20,048 nucleotides of DNA from CAYSBA01 sp964429075 [NCBI: uncultured bacterium] (GCA_964429075.1 CAYSBA010000001.1:1-20048); one strand, 5' to 3'. Shown: positions 6,217-14,837, counted from the first letter of the stretch. Program-made: numbers and translations. Notes: a model not told the origin generated them from the letters alone.

Positions 6217-7122
6217 ATGAAGGAATTCCTTGAAAAATATTATAAGCTATTTGGACTTTTTATGGTTGGCTTATATGGATGGATCCTTGGGGGTGCAGTT
6301 TCTGAGGTAGCTGGCTATAAGATTGAAAGGTCTATAAAGGGTCTTATCCCGCAGGTTGAAAACATATCATCAGGACAATTAGACATAAGGACTAAAAAGA
6401 CTAAGGGTGCACTTGATAAACTTATCAAACAGATCGAAAAAAGACCCAAGCAAGAAGAGACACTAACCATACCTGAAGAGGAAGAATCTAATATAGAGAT
6501 ATCGAATCTAAATCTCGAATTGATTGCAACCATCTATTCTCCAGGAGGTGGCTCTTTGTGTATAATTAAAGACAACGGTAAGTCAGATGTTTATCGTATT
6601 GGAGAAGATATAAACGGGAAGGCCAAGGTAATTGAGATAAGGCCAAGGGAGGTTGTAATAAAGAGGGGCAATAAAAAAGAACTCCTTGTGCTTGAAGAGA
6701 AAAGAAAAGGTACAAGGAGCCGCTTTGGTACACCAAGGCGATTAACAGGTTTTGGAAGTAGAAAATCGGGTAAGAAGGACAATCAGATAAAGAAGGTTGG
6801 GGACAATAGGTATGTGATTTCAAGAGAACTGATAAATGATTCACTCAACAATCTTAGCAAACTTGGCACTCAAGCGAGGATCATGCCGCACTTCTCAAAT
6901 GGGAAGGCTGTAGGGTTTAAGCTATATTCGATTGCTCCAAACAGTCTCTACAGCAAAATCGGGCTTAAGAATGGTGATGTTGTAAAGAAGATAAACGGAT
7001 TTAATCTTGATAGCCCTGAAAAGGCCCTTGAGATTTACCAAAAACTCAGGACATCAGACAGGGTTACTATTGAGATTGAACGAAGAGGGCGTGATATGCA
7101 GCTCCAATATAATATAGAATAG
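6217..7122 (+). CDS. gspC: Type II secretion inner-membrane protein GspC
   Basis: GspC links the inner-membrane platform to the secretin. The 301 residues show a short cytoplasmic start, one membrane helix (about 11-30), a low-complexity linker (30-92), the beta-rich homology region (about 97-160, LELIATIYSPGGGSLCIIKD onward) that contacts the GspD N0 domain, a strongly basic linker (162-193, 13 Lys/Arg) and a C-terminal PDZ domain (about 225-296, with IAPNSLYSKIGLKNGDVVKKING) thought to help recognise cargo. It is the first gene of the gsp operon. AGGA lies directly against the ATG with no spacing, so initiation may be unusual. The next in-frame ATG (6262) would remove the cytoplasmic tail and has no better ribosome binding site. 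Confidence 0.93.
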   Translation: MKEFLEKYYKLFGLFMVGLYGWILGGAVSEVAGYKIERSIKGLIPQVENISSGQLDIRTKKTKGALDKLIKQIEKRPKQEETLTIPEEEESNIEISNLNLELIATIYSPGGGSLCIIKDNGKSDVYRIGEDINGKAKVIEIRPREVVIKRGNKKELLVLEEKRKGTRSRFGTPRRLTGFGSRKSGKKDNQIKKVGDNRYVISRELINDSLNNLSKLGTQARIMPHFSNGKAVGFKLYSIAPNSLYSKIGLKNGDVVKKINGFNLDSPEKALEIYQKLRTSDRVTIEIERRGRDMQLQYNIE

Positions 7123-7136
7123 TAAAGGAGTTCGGA

Positions 7137-9587
7137 ATGGAGATAATTAAAAGGTGTAGTTTCCCCATTATGGTCCTATTTTTAATTCTAACCTCATCAA
7201 TTGTCTTCGCTCAGGTAAAAGGCCCCTTTAGATCACCTGCCATACCAAAGGTGATAAAAGATAGATTAGCACCTCTTAAAAAAAAGGCACTTGAGCAGTT
7301 ATCCCGAAAAAAGAAAACCAATGAGAAAAACAAAAAAAAGAGTAAAAAGAACAAAGAATCTACAAAGACCTCTATTAAATCAAAAAAACAGAAAAAAGTT
7401 GAACTAAAAAACAGAAAAAACTCTGATGTTGTAGAAATTACGCAGGATACCAGTAAGATCAAGCCCCTTTCCTGGAACCAGAAGGTCAGGATGGATTTTG
7501 AAGAGGCGTCCCTTGAGGATGTTGTGCGTGCTATAAGTAAGATGACGGGCAAAAACTTTATTCTTGATACAAATCTGTTGAGAAGAGGAAAGATTACAAT
7601 ACTCTCTCCGAAAAAAGTGACAGTAAAAGAGGCCTACGATGCATTTCTGACCGCCCTTGATATCAATGACATGACCATAGTACCTGTAGGAAGTTATCTC
7701 AAGATCGTTCAAAAAAGAGATGCAGCACAGGATAGGATACCGACCTATGTTGAAGGGGGTAAGTTGCCAAAACCTCAGGATAAAATGATTACCATGCTCG
7801 TTTCTCTCAAACATACAGATGTGGATGTTATTCATAGAGCAATATCACAGCTGATAACAAAAAACGGAAAAGCGATCACCTATCCACAGACCAACACCTT
7901 AATATTGGCAGATACAGCAGCCAATGTGCACAGACTGCTAAAGATTATTGAAAAGCTTGATGTACCAGGGGGTATGGATGAGTTCAGGTTGGTACAGCTA
8001 AAGTACGCTGATGCAGAGGAGATGGCAAAAAAACTCTCAGAGATATTCAAGGCCTCAGGTGCAAAGAGAAACTCTTCGAGAAGGGGTTCAATAATCAGAC
8101 CAAAGCCTGCAAGGGGAGAGAAGTCGCAAGAAGAAATTCAGGTTTCATTGATCGTGCCGGATGAGAGGACCAATCAAATAATAGTTGTGGCAAATGAGGT
8201 GACCTACAAAAAGATTCTAAAACTTGTTGAAAAACTCGATGTCCCAGTTGCAGGTGAGGGTCAGATACATGTATATTACCTCAAGAATGCTGATGCAGAA
8301 GAGCTTGCTAACACACTTTCAGGAGTCTCATCACGTGCAGCATCGAGGACAAGGGGGCGAAAAGGCAGGATAGGCCCAAAGGGTCCCGGGGCACTGTTTT
8401 CAGGTGAGGTATCAATAACTGCAGACAAAAATACAAATTCTCTTGTCATTATTGCTTCCCCAAATGATTACAAAAACATAAAGAGAGTTATTCAGATGCT
8501 TGATATACCAAGGAGGCAAGTCTTTGTTGAAGCAGCCATTCTTGAGGTTACTCTTGATAAGACCACAGACATAGGGCTTGCCTTCCATGGGGCAAAGGGA
8601 ATAACCATAGGGGGAGAAACAGTTCCATTGTTTGGTGGTAGTACCTTTGGTGGAGGTTTGAGTTCATTGTTAGTTGATCCTACTTCACTTGTATCACTTC
8701 TGGGTTTTATAGGTGGTATAAGGGGTCCTGAGCTTGAAGAACTAAAAGGTCTGTTCGGGGTATCTATACCATCATTTGGAGTTATGTTGCATGCCCTGCA
8801 GTCAAATTCAAATGTGAATATAATTTCAACTCCCCATCTTTTGACAACAGATAACGAAGAGGCAGAGATAATTGTAGGACAGAATATCCCCTTTATTGCA
8901 GGGTTTACATCCTCTCTTGGATCATACGGATCCTCATTACTATCGGGGAGTTCGTCGAATAATGAACAGGGCAATACTTCAACCACATCATCAATTTATT
9001 CAAGCTTCTATCCCCTTGTATCTATTCAGAGAGAGGATGTGGCCCTTAAGTTGAAGTTAAAACCCCAGATCAGTGAAGGAGATACAGTACGAATGGATGT
9101 AGAGGTTGAGATTTCAGATCTCTTGTCAATGGATCCTACACTCGGTCCAACCACCTCTAAGAGATCAGCCAAGACAGTTATTGTAGTAAGAGATAATCAG
9201 ACTGCAGTCATTGGAGGACTTATAAAGAATAATGTGACAATAGATCAGACCAAGATCCCATTGCTTGGAGATATCCCTGTTATTGGACAGTTTTTCAGAA
9301 CCTCACAAAAAAAGAACACAAAGACAAATCTATTAATATTTTTGACACCCTATATCATTAGAAATAGAGAAGATTTCAGAAGGATATTTGAGAGGAAGAT
9401 GGAGGAAAGACATAAGTTCATGGAGCAATACTTCGGTAAAGAGCGTGATCATTTTATCGAGAGGATTGCCCTTGAACCTCCTACAGCAAAGGCAGATACC
9501 GAGTTAGAAAAACAAAAAAAGAAACTAAAAGAGGGCAAGACACCAGATGGAGATATTATAATCACACCAGATAAAGGAGAAAAGTAG
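7137..9587 (+). CDS. gspD: Type II secretion outer-membrane secretin GspD
   Basis: GspD forms the outer-membrane channel. The 816 residues begin with a cleavable signal peptide (1-25, likely cleavage VFA/QV; no lipobox). A Lys-rich stretch follows (48-94, 21 Lys plus 2 Arg in 47 residues), which I do not know from standard GspD. Then come the N0 domain (about 117-190), N1 (about 220-275), N2 (about 281-370) and N3 (about 377-463), each ending in a LD-type helix. The secretin core runs from about 470 to 740, with VFVEAAILEV, the gate region and VIGGLIKNNVT...IPLLGDIPVIGQFF. A charged C-terminal tail follows. Basic loops are inserted in N2 and N3. AAAGGAG lies 6 bases before the ATG. No pilotin gene is nearby. 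Confidence 0.97.
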   Translation: MEIIKRCSFPIMVLFLILTSSIVFAQVKGPFRSPAIPKVIKDRLAPLKKKALEQLSRKKKTNEKNKKKSKKNKESTKTSIKSKKQKKVELKNRKNSDVVEITQDTSKIKPLSWNQKVRMDFEEASLEDVVRAISKMTGKNFILDTNLLRRGKITILSPKKVTVKEAYDAFLTALDINDMTIVPVGSYLKIVQKRDAAQDRIPTYVEGGKLPKPQDKMITMLVSLKHTDVDVIHRAISQLITKNGKAITYPQTNTLILADTAANVHRLLKIIEKLDVPGGMDEFRLVQLKYADAEEMAKKLSEIFKASGAKRNSSRRGSIIRPKPARGEKSQEEIQVSLIVPDERTNQIIVVANEVTYKKILKLVEKLDVPVAGEGQIHVYYLKNADAEELANTLSGVSSRAASRTRGRKGRIGPKGPGALFSGEVSITADKNTNSLVIIASPNDYKNIKRVIQMLDIPRRQVFVEAAILEVTLDKTTDIGLAFHGAKGITIGGETVPLFGGSTFGGGLSSLLVDPTSLVSLLGFIGGIRGPELEELKGLFGVSIPSFGVMLHALQSNSNVNIISTPHLLTTDNEEAEIIVGQNIPFIAGFTSSLGSYGSSLLSGSSSNNEQGNTSTTSSIYSSFYPLVSIQREDVALKLKLKPQISEGDTVRMDVEVEISDLLSMDPTLGPTTSKRSAKTVIVVRDNQTAVIGGLIKNNVTIDQTKIPLLGDIPVIGQFFRTSQKKNTKTNLLIFLTPYIIRNREDFRRIFERKMEERHKFMEQYFGKERDHFIERIALEPPTAKADTELEKQKKKLKEGKTPDGDIIITPDKGEK

Positions 9588-9590
9588 AGC

Positions 9591-11297
9591 ATGCTTGAGA
9601 CATGGAAAAAGATAGGTGAGATCCTTATTGATACCTCAGGATTAAGTAGAGAAGACCTTGAAAAGGCCTTACAAAGGCAACGGGAGAAGGGAGGATTGAT
9701 CGGCCAGCATCTTCTTGAACTCAAGCTCATTGAGTCGAGGGATCTGTATTCAGCCCTTGCACTTCAGCTCTCACTGCCATTCTTAGACAGCATAGATTAT
9801 GAACATATTGATCTTGAGCTTGTAGCAAAGGTGCCCATTAACATTGCTAAAAGGCATCTGATTCTCCCGATTGGTAGTGACAATGAAAGGATTAAGGTTG
9901 TTACGGCTAATCCACTAAATATTGAAATGATTGACTCACTTTCAATCCTGCTCAATGCAAGATTATCAATCTATGTGGCAGAACCATCTACAGTCATTTC
10001 TGCAATAAACCATGCCTATGACATGCTCTCTTCTGAAGCAGAAAAGGTAATGGATGATATCGAAGACAACGTTATCGATGATTTTGCAGAAGAGCTCTCA
10101 GAGCCCATGGATCTGCTCGATGCATCTGATGAGGCACCTATAATCAGATTTGTGAACTCACTTTTTTCTCAGGCAATAAAGCAGAGGGCAAGTGATATTC
10201 ACATAGAGCCATTTGAGAGAGATCTCGTTGTAAGATACAGGATAGATGGTGTGTTATATGAGATTTTGAGACCTCCCAAACGACTCCATAACAGTATAAT
10301 CTCAAGGATAAAGGTAATGGCAAGGCTGAACATTGCTGAAAAACGTCTACCCCAGGATGGCAGAATAAGGATAAAGATCGCAGGTAAGGATGTTGATGTA
10401 AGAGTCTCGGTAATACCAACCTCCTACGGTGAGCGTGTGGTGATGAGGCTTTTAGATCGTTCAGAAATCCTGCTTGATCTTGAAGATCTTGGTCTAAGCA
10501 AAAAGGACTATGAAATACTATCCAGATTGATAAAACTCAGTCATGGTATAATCCTTGTAACAGGTCCAACAGGATGTGGTAAAACTACGACACTCTACGC
10601 CTGTCTGAATAAGATTAACAGACCTGATATCAATATACTGACCGTTGAAGACCCGGTTGAGTACCAGTTAGAAGGTATTGGCCAGTTAGAGGTACAACCG
10701 AAGATTGGTCTAAGTTTCGCAAATGCCTTGAGATCCTTTCTGAGACAGGACCCTGATGTCATACTTGTGGGTGAGATAAGGGATTTAGAGACTGCAGAGA
10801 TTGCCATTCAGGCATCTCTTACAGGCCATCTCGTATTCAGTACCCTTCATACAAACGATGCAGCTGGTGCAATTACAAGATTGGTGGATATGGGTGTTGA
10901 AAATTATCTTGTTGCATCGTCACTTGTTGCTGTTATAGCACAGAGACTGGTAAGAGTACTCTGTGATTCATGCAAGGTACCATATTCGCCTTTAGAGAGC
11001 GAACTCAGACAGCTTGGAATCTTCGGGAAGGATCATAACGGCACCATTTTCAAAGCTGCTGGATGTAAAAAATGTATGAATACAGGTTACAAAGGCAGGA
11101 CTGGAATTTATGAAATATTGTTGATGAATGAAGATATAAAAGACATGATCTTAAAAAATGAGAGTGCAGGCAGGATAAAAAGTTGTGCTATCAAAAGTGG
11201 TATGAGGACCTTAAGGAGTGATGGTGCCGATAAGGTGTTGAAGGGGATAACAACAATAGAGGAGGTGCTTAGGGTTACTCAGGAGGATGCACTGTAA
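9591..11297 (+). CDS. gspE: Type II secretion ATPase GspE
   Basis: GspE is the cytoplasmic hexameric ATPase that powers pseudopilus assembly. The 568 residues contain an N-terminal GspE/MshEN domain (about 15-145) that docks on GspL, then the ATPase core: Walker A GPTGCGKTT (325-333, K331), an Asp box with DIHIEPF upstream, Walker B around VGEIRD (393-398) and the His box STLHTND. The zinc-binding insert is complete with CDSC (C458, C461) and CKKC (C492, C495). The ATG is 3 bases after the gspD stop, with AAAGGAG inside the gspD end. The stop overlaps the gspF start (TAATG). It could be a type IV pilus PilB, but the operon makes GspE the clear choice. Confidence 0.98.
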   Translation: MLETWKKIGEILIDTSGLSREDLEKALQRQREKGGLIGQHLLELKLIESRDLYSALALQLSLPFLDSIDYEHIDLELVAKVPINIAKRHLILPIGSDNERIKVVTANPLNIEMIDSLSILLNARLSIYVAEPSTVISAINHAYDMLSSEAEKVMDDIEDNVIDDFAEELSEPMDLLDASDEAPIIRFVNSLFSQAIKQRASDIHIEPFERDLVVRYRIDGVLYEILRPPKRLHNSIISRIKVMARLNIAEKRLPQDGRIRIKIAGKDVDVRVSVIPTSYGERVVMRLLDRSEILLDLEDLGLSKKDYEILSRLIKLSHGIILVTGPTGCGKTTTLYACLNKINRPDINILTVEDPVEYQLEGIGQLEVQPKIGLSFANALRSFLRQDPDVILVGEIRDLETAEIAIQASLTGHLVFSTLHTNDAAGAITRLVDMGVENYLVASSLVAVIAQRLVRVLCDSCKVPYSPLESELRQLGIFGKDHNGTIFKAAGCKKCMNTGYKGRTGIYEILLMNEDIKDMILKNESAGRIKSCAIKSGMRTLRSDGADKVLKGITTIEEVLRVTQEDAL

Positions 11298-12535
11298 TGC
11301 CAGTATATGCCTACAAAGGTTATGATTCAAAGGGTAAAAGGGTATCTGGTATTGCCAGTGCTGATAGCAGATCATCTCTCAAAGAGCAACTTAAATCAAA
11401 GGGGATCTATGTCTATGAGATCGCTGAGAAGGTTGGGGATAAAAAAGTACAGGGATCAGAGAAGACCTTTAGTTTCAAGATTAATATATTTGGTAGAAGA
11501 CGGGTTTCAAAGGCAGCAATCGCACTTATGACAAGACAATTTTCAACCCTTGTTAGATCGGGTATGCCGATCGCTGAATCACTTGAGGCCCTTACAAAAC
11601 AGACTGAAGACCCAAAACTTAAATTAATAATAAGCAGTATCTATCAAAATGTAACAGAGGGCATAACGTTATCTGACAGCATGGGACGTTACAGGGATGT
11701 ATTTGGTGATCTATATGTAAATATGGTAAAGGCAGGCGAGAGTTCTGGTACCCTTGATATCGTACTTGAAAGACTGGCAGATCTTACTGAAAGTCAGGAT
11801 GAATTAAGCCAGAAGATAATCGGTGCATTATTCTACCCCATAATCATGGTAGTAGTGGGTACTCTGATTATGGGTGTATTATTCGTATGGGTTTTACCAA
11901 AATTAACGAGGATATTCGAAGAGGCTGGTGCTGCTCTGCCACTAATAACAAAGATTGTTATTGGAATATCACAGTTTTCCAGAGATTGGTGGTATGTGGT
12001 AATCTTTATAATAGGGGCATTGTATTGGGGCATAAGGTCATTCTTAAGGACCGAAAAGGGACGGTATCTTTTTTTTTTTTTTTTACTTGTTGCACCAATC
12101 TTTGGCAATATTGTTGAACTTATCAATATGGAGAGATTTTCCAGAACCCTTGGTACCCTCCTTAAAAGTGGTGTCCCTATTATCGTATCACTTGATATTG
12201 TAAAAAGTATCATGAACAATAGACTGCTTCAGGATGCTGTGGAAATGTCAAAGGAGAGTGTTAGTGAAGGCAGTGTCCTATATAGGCCCCTGGAGCAGAG
12301 TGGGCTCTTCCCCCCAATATTGACACATATGATATCCATCGGCGAAAAGACAGGACAGCTTGAAGATATGCTTCTTCATGCAGCAAGGTCCTATGAGAAT
12401 CAATTGACAAGGAGAATTGCCAATCTTACATCACTCCTTGAGCCAATCATGATAGTTTTAATGGGTGGTGCGGTCTTTGTTATAATCATTTCTGTCCTTG
12501 TCCCGATCTTAAGATTAAATGAACTAATAAGGTAG
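11297..12535 (+). CDS. gspF: Type II secretion platform protein GspF, containing a T16 tract
   Basis: GspF is the polytopic inner-membrane platform that passes ATPase motion to the pseudopilus. The 412 residues have the N-terminal MPVYAYKGYDSKGKRVSG start, two repeated T2SSF helical domains (about 70-193, LMTRQFSTLVRSGMPIAESLEAL; about 273-395, RFSRTLGTLLKSGVPIIVSLDIV) and membrane helices near 175-195, 225-245 and 385-408. Translation is coupled to gspE (TAATG). Codons for L258-F262 lie in a run of 16 T (12069-12084). The frame is intact and the length around it matches the family (GRYL then ...LPIFG-like), but family members usually have Trp/Asp/Arg-type residues here, not FFFF. A change of one T would truncate the protein. 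Confidence 0.96.
   Translation: MPVYAYKGYDSKGKRVSGIASADSRSSLKEQLKSKGIYVYEIAEKVGDKKVQGSEKTFSFKINIFGRRRVSKAAIALMTRQFSTLVRSGMPIAESLEALTKQTEDPKLKLIISSIYQNVTEGITLSDSMGRYRDVFGDLYVNMVKAGESSGTLDIVLERLADLTESQDELSQKIIGALFYPIIMVVVGTLIMGVLFVWVLPKLTRIFEEAGAALPLITKIVIGISQFSRDWWYVVIFIIGALYWGIRSFLRTEKGRYLFFFFLLVAPIFGNIVELINMERFSRTLGTLLKSGVPIIVSLDIVKSIMNNRLLQDAVEMSKESVSEGSVLYRPLEQSGLFPPILTHMISIGEKTGQLEDMLLHAARSYENQLTRRIANLTSLLEPIMIVLMGGAVFVIIISVLVPILRLNELIR
12069..12084 (+). repeat. Homopolymer T16 inside gspF
   Basis: Sixteen consecutive T encode part of Leu-Phe-Phe-Phe-Phe-Leu in gspF. Losing one T moves the frame to a TAA at 12201-12203. Gaining one moves it to a TGA at about 12115-12117. Either change would remove the second T2SSF domain, so the tract could act as a slippage switch. 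It could also be a site of sequencing error. Confidence 0.9.
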
Positions 12536-12545
12536 GAGGACTACT

Positions 12546-12953
12546 ATGGAAAATCGTAAAGAGAAAAGACAGATGAAAGGTTTTACGCTGATAGAGATAA
12601 TGGTTGTTATAACCATAATAGGAATGATTGCTGCCATGGTGGGAATTGCGGTTGTCAAAAGGCTCGATGAAGCAAAGCAGCAGACAGCAAAGGCTCAGAT
12701 AAAGACACTTGAGAATGCCCTTGATCTTTATAAGATAAAGCATGGACGATATCCAAGAACAGATGAGGGGCTGCAGGTACTGGTTACAGAGGGCTTGATT
12801 AAATCTAAGGAGGTGCCCAAGGATCCCTGGGGACATGATTATGTTTACATCTTTCCAGGGGAACACAACCGTGATTACTTTGATCTTTTCTCATACGGCG
12901 CTGATGGAACAGAGGGGGGTGAAGGAGTGAATGCCGACATTGGGAATTGGTGA
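12546..12953 (+). CDS. gspG: Major pseudopilin GspG
   Basis: GspG is the main subunit of the T2SS pseudopilus. The 135-residue prepilin has a 12-residue basic leader and the cleavage site G12/F13 in KGFTLIEIMVV; the mature +5 glutamate is E17. A long hydrophobic helix follows, then the globular domain with the GspG signature YPRTDEGLQVLV and the calcium-loop end SYGADGTEGGEGVNADIGNW, which identifies GspG among the pseudopilins. AGGAGG lies 6 bases before the ATG at 12546, favouring it over the ATG at 12573. It needs a prepilin peptidase (GspO/PilD), which is not in the window. Confidence 0.97.
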   Translation: MENRKEKRQMKGFTLIEIMVVITIIGMIAAMVGIAVVKRLDEAKQQTAKAQIKTLENALDLYKIKHGRYPRTDEGLQVLVTEGLIKSKEVPKDPWGHDYVYIFPGEHNRDYFDLFSYGADGTEGGEGVNADIGNW

Positions 12954-12956
12954 AGT

Positions 12957-13598
12957 ATGAAGAGGGGTTTTACACTTATAGAGCTATCTGTAACCCTTAT
13001 TGTTATGGCTCTGATTGTTGGGATTGCTCTTCCGAGTGTGATGAGCGTGCAATTCAGCAGATTAAAGGGTGATGCTGAAAGGTTACTATCATTATGCAGA
13101 TATCTGAGTGATGTTTCTGTAACAAGGGGTATTGATATCAGGCTATTGATTGATCTTGATGAAGGTACATGGAAGGTGCTCTATACTAAGGAAAATATAA
13201 AATTAAACAGAGGACTTGGTGGTGAGTTGATGGAGATATATAATATAATGAATGGGCTCGTTGGTTTTGACGATGCATTGGCTGAACTAAACAAAAAAAA
13301 AGAGACAGTCTTTGAAGAACTAAATGACAGGATTATAAAGAATAATAAGCTTTCAGATGGAATAAGATTTGTGGCTCTAAGGAGTGCTCATGTGCCAGAG
13401 GGTGTGTCTGAGGGGAGAGTTTCGATTTACTTTCTGTCCAATGGCATGATCGAGCCATTTGTAATTGTTATAGGTAATGATACTGATTCGTATTCACTTG
13501 TAAGTGAAGAGATGACGGGTAGAATAAGGCTTTTTGATGGAGATATTTCTGAGGATTTTGAAAAGTTATATGAAGAAGAAGAGGATATCTGGAAGTAG
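12957..13598 (+). CDS. gspH: Minor pseudopilin GspH
   Basis: The 213-residue protein has a very short type IV prepilin leader (MKRG/FTLIELSV) with the +5 Glu, then a hydrophobic helix and a beta-rich region typical of GspH (residues about 45-60 SLCRYLSDVSVTRGIDIRLLID; late part GRVSIYFLSNGMIEPFVI). Between them lies a helical, charged insert (about 85-130) that makes the protein longer than many GspH. The assignment rests on position (directly after gspG) and on these features. The start is 3 bases after the gspG stop. The 3' end overlaps gspI. Confidence 0.88.
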   Translation: MKRGFTLIELSVTLIVMALIVGIALPSVMSVQFSRLKGDAERLLSLCRYLSDVSVTRGIDIRLLIDLDEGTWKVLYTKENIKLNRGLGGELMEIYNIMNGLVGFDDALAELNKKKETVFEELNDRIIKNNKLSDGIRFVALRSAHVPEGVSEGRVSIYFLSNGMIEPFVIVIGNDTDSYSLVSEEMTGRIRLFDGDISEDFEKLYEEEEDIWK

Positions 13599-14172
13599 AT
13601 CACTTTTTAAGGGGTTTACCCTTCTTGAGGTGATGATTGCACTTGCAATTTTGTCAATTTCACTTGTTGTGCTGCTCAGTGCGCAGGGGGCGACTACTCG
13701 AGCAACCTTGTATATAAAAAGAATGACTCAAGCTGCTTTATTGTTTCAGGCAAAGATGTCTCAAATAGAAAGAAAATTAATAAAAGATGGTTTCAGCCCT
13801 GATACGGAAACAGATGAGGGCGATTTTTACGATGAAGGATTTGAGGATTTCAACTGGCAATATGAGATAAAAAAGATAGATGTCCCAGTTCCATCAATTA
13901 CAGGACAAGATCAGGTTGTTACACAGATAGCTGGTTTTAATGTTACATCAGGTATGGTTTCACAGATGATGCAATCGGTTCAGCAAGTTGTTGAGAATCA
14001 GATAAGAGAGGTAAGGCTTACTGTTTCATGGAAGGATGGCAAACAGATGGAGAGTATAAGTGGTTTTCTTTATGTGGTAAGACTGCCACGATCTGAATCA
14101 AAAGGTGCAAGGATTAATCCTAAGTTTGTACAACCAAAGGTGATGAAGAGAATTGAGGTATTTCCAAGGTGA
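13570..14172 (+). CDS. gspI: Minor pseudopilin GspI
   Basis: The protein carries the prepilin signature KG/FTLLEVMIALAILSISLVVLL, which is the usual GspI form, with +5 Glu. I chose the ATG at 13570 because it gives a normal basic leader of 15 residues (MKKKRISGSRSLFKG). An in-frame ATG at 13537, with AAGG 7 bases upstream, would give 26 residues and is the alternative. The length (200 residues) exceeds the roughly 120-130 of classic GspI. The extra part includes an acidic segment (DTETDEGDFYDEGFED) and a Gln/Met-rich stretch (GMVSQMMQSVQQVVENQ). With GspJ and GspK it should form the tip of the pseudopilus. The gene overlaps the end of gspH by 29 bases and gspJ by 4 (GTGA). Confidence 0.87.
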   Translation: MKKKRISGSRSLFKGFTLLEVMIALAILSISLVVLLSAQGATTRATLYIKRMTQAALLFQAKMSQIERKLIKDGFSPDTETDEGDFYDEGFEDFNWQYEIKKIDVPVPSITGQDQVVTQIAGFNVTSGMVSQMMQSVQQVVENQIREVRLTVSWKDGKQMESISGFLYVVRLPRSESKGARINPKFVQPKVMKRIEVFPR

Positions 14173-14837
14173 GGTCTTTGAAACAGAGGGGTTTTACACT
14201 TATAGAGATCATGGTTGCTCTCAGTATTATTGTTGTAATCTCTGTTACTGTCTGGGAGAGCATGTCAAAGACATTTGATACGGTTGAGTATGTAGATGCT
14301 GTCAGAGAACGCTACAGGATTGCACGTCTTTTTCTATTTAGATTGTCAAAGGAGCTGCGAGGTGCATTTTTGTCACTCTCAAAAAAGAATGATGATGGTG
14401 AGCTATTAACTTTCTTTATTGGGAAGGATGAGGTGCAGGTAGATAGAATAGATTTTTTTGGCTTTGTACATGAGCCACTTTTAGAAAATGCAAAGGAGTC
14501 TGATGTATCAGAGGTTACATACTTTGGAGTACCTGATAGAGATGGGACCTACAGAATACTGAGGCACGAGAATGTTTATCCAGATGGTGAAGAATACGAA
14601 GATGAAAAGGGGCTTGTTGTAATAGATCATGTCAAAGAGTTTGATGTAAGATATTTCTCAATAAAAAAGAATGAGTGGTACGATGAATGGAACTCCAGAT
14701 CTATGGATCATAAAGAAAAGCTTCCTGATGCAGTATCTATAACCTTGGTGCTTAAAGATCCGGATGGCCAGGATATAAAATTTTATACAGAGGTGAATCT
14801 TCCAATGCATGCTCCAATTGATCTGAGGGCGTGGTGA
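14169..14837 (+). CDS. gspJ: Minor pseudopilin GspJ
   Basis: The 222-residue protein starts with GTG overlapping the gspI stop (GTGA), preceded by GAGGT about 9 bases upstream. The leader MRSLKQRG/FTLIEIMVALSIIVVISVTVW has the cleavage site and +5 Glu. The mature domain fits GspJ: RYRIARLFLFRLSKELRGAFLS after the helix, then a beta-rich part with EVTYFGVPDRDGTYRILRHE and a final D-A-V-S-I-T-L strand. It should form the tip complex with GspI and GspK. The 3' end overlaps the gspK start. Confidence 0.91.
   Translation: MRSLKQRGFTLIEIMVALSIIVVISVTVWESMSKTFDTVEYVDAVRERYRIARLFLFRLSKELRGAFLSLSKKNDDGELLTFFIGKDEVQVDRIDFFGFVHEPLLENAKESDVSEVTYFGVPDRDGTYRILRHENVYPDGEEYEDEKGLVVIDHVKEFDVRYFSIKKNEWYDEWNSRSMDHKEKLPDAVSITLVLKDPDGQDIKFYTEVNLPMHAPIDLRAW

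Noticed and set aside
8492-8986. 164-codon minus-strand frame opposite gspD
   Set aside because: It lies antisense to the well-conserved secretin core, has Ser/Pro-rich random composition and has no start signal.
11887-12117. Plus-strand reading frame inside gspF
   Set aside because: It is the +1 frame of gspF made open by the T16 tract. It has no ribosome binding site and no recognisable product, and it matters only as the product of slippage.
12486-12866. 126-codon minus-strand frame opposite gspF/gspG
   Set aside because: It is antisense to conserved pseudopilin sequence and spans the gspF-gspG junction, with no family-like features.
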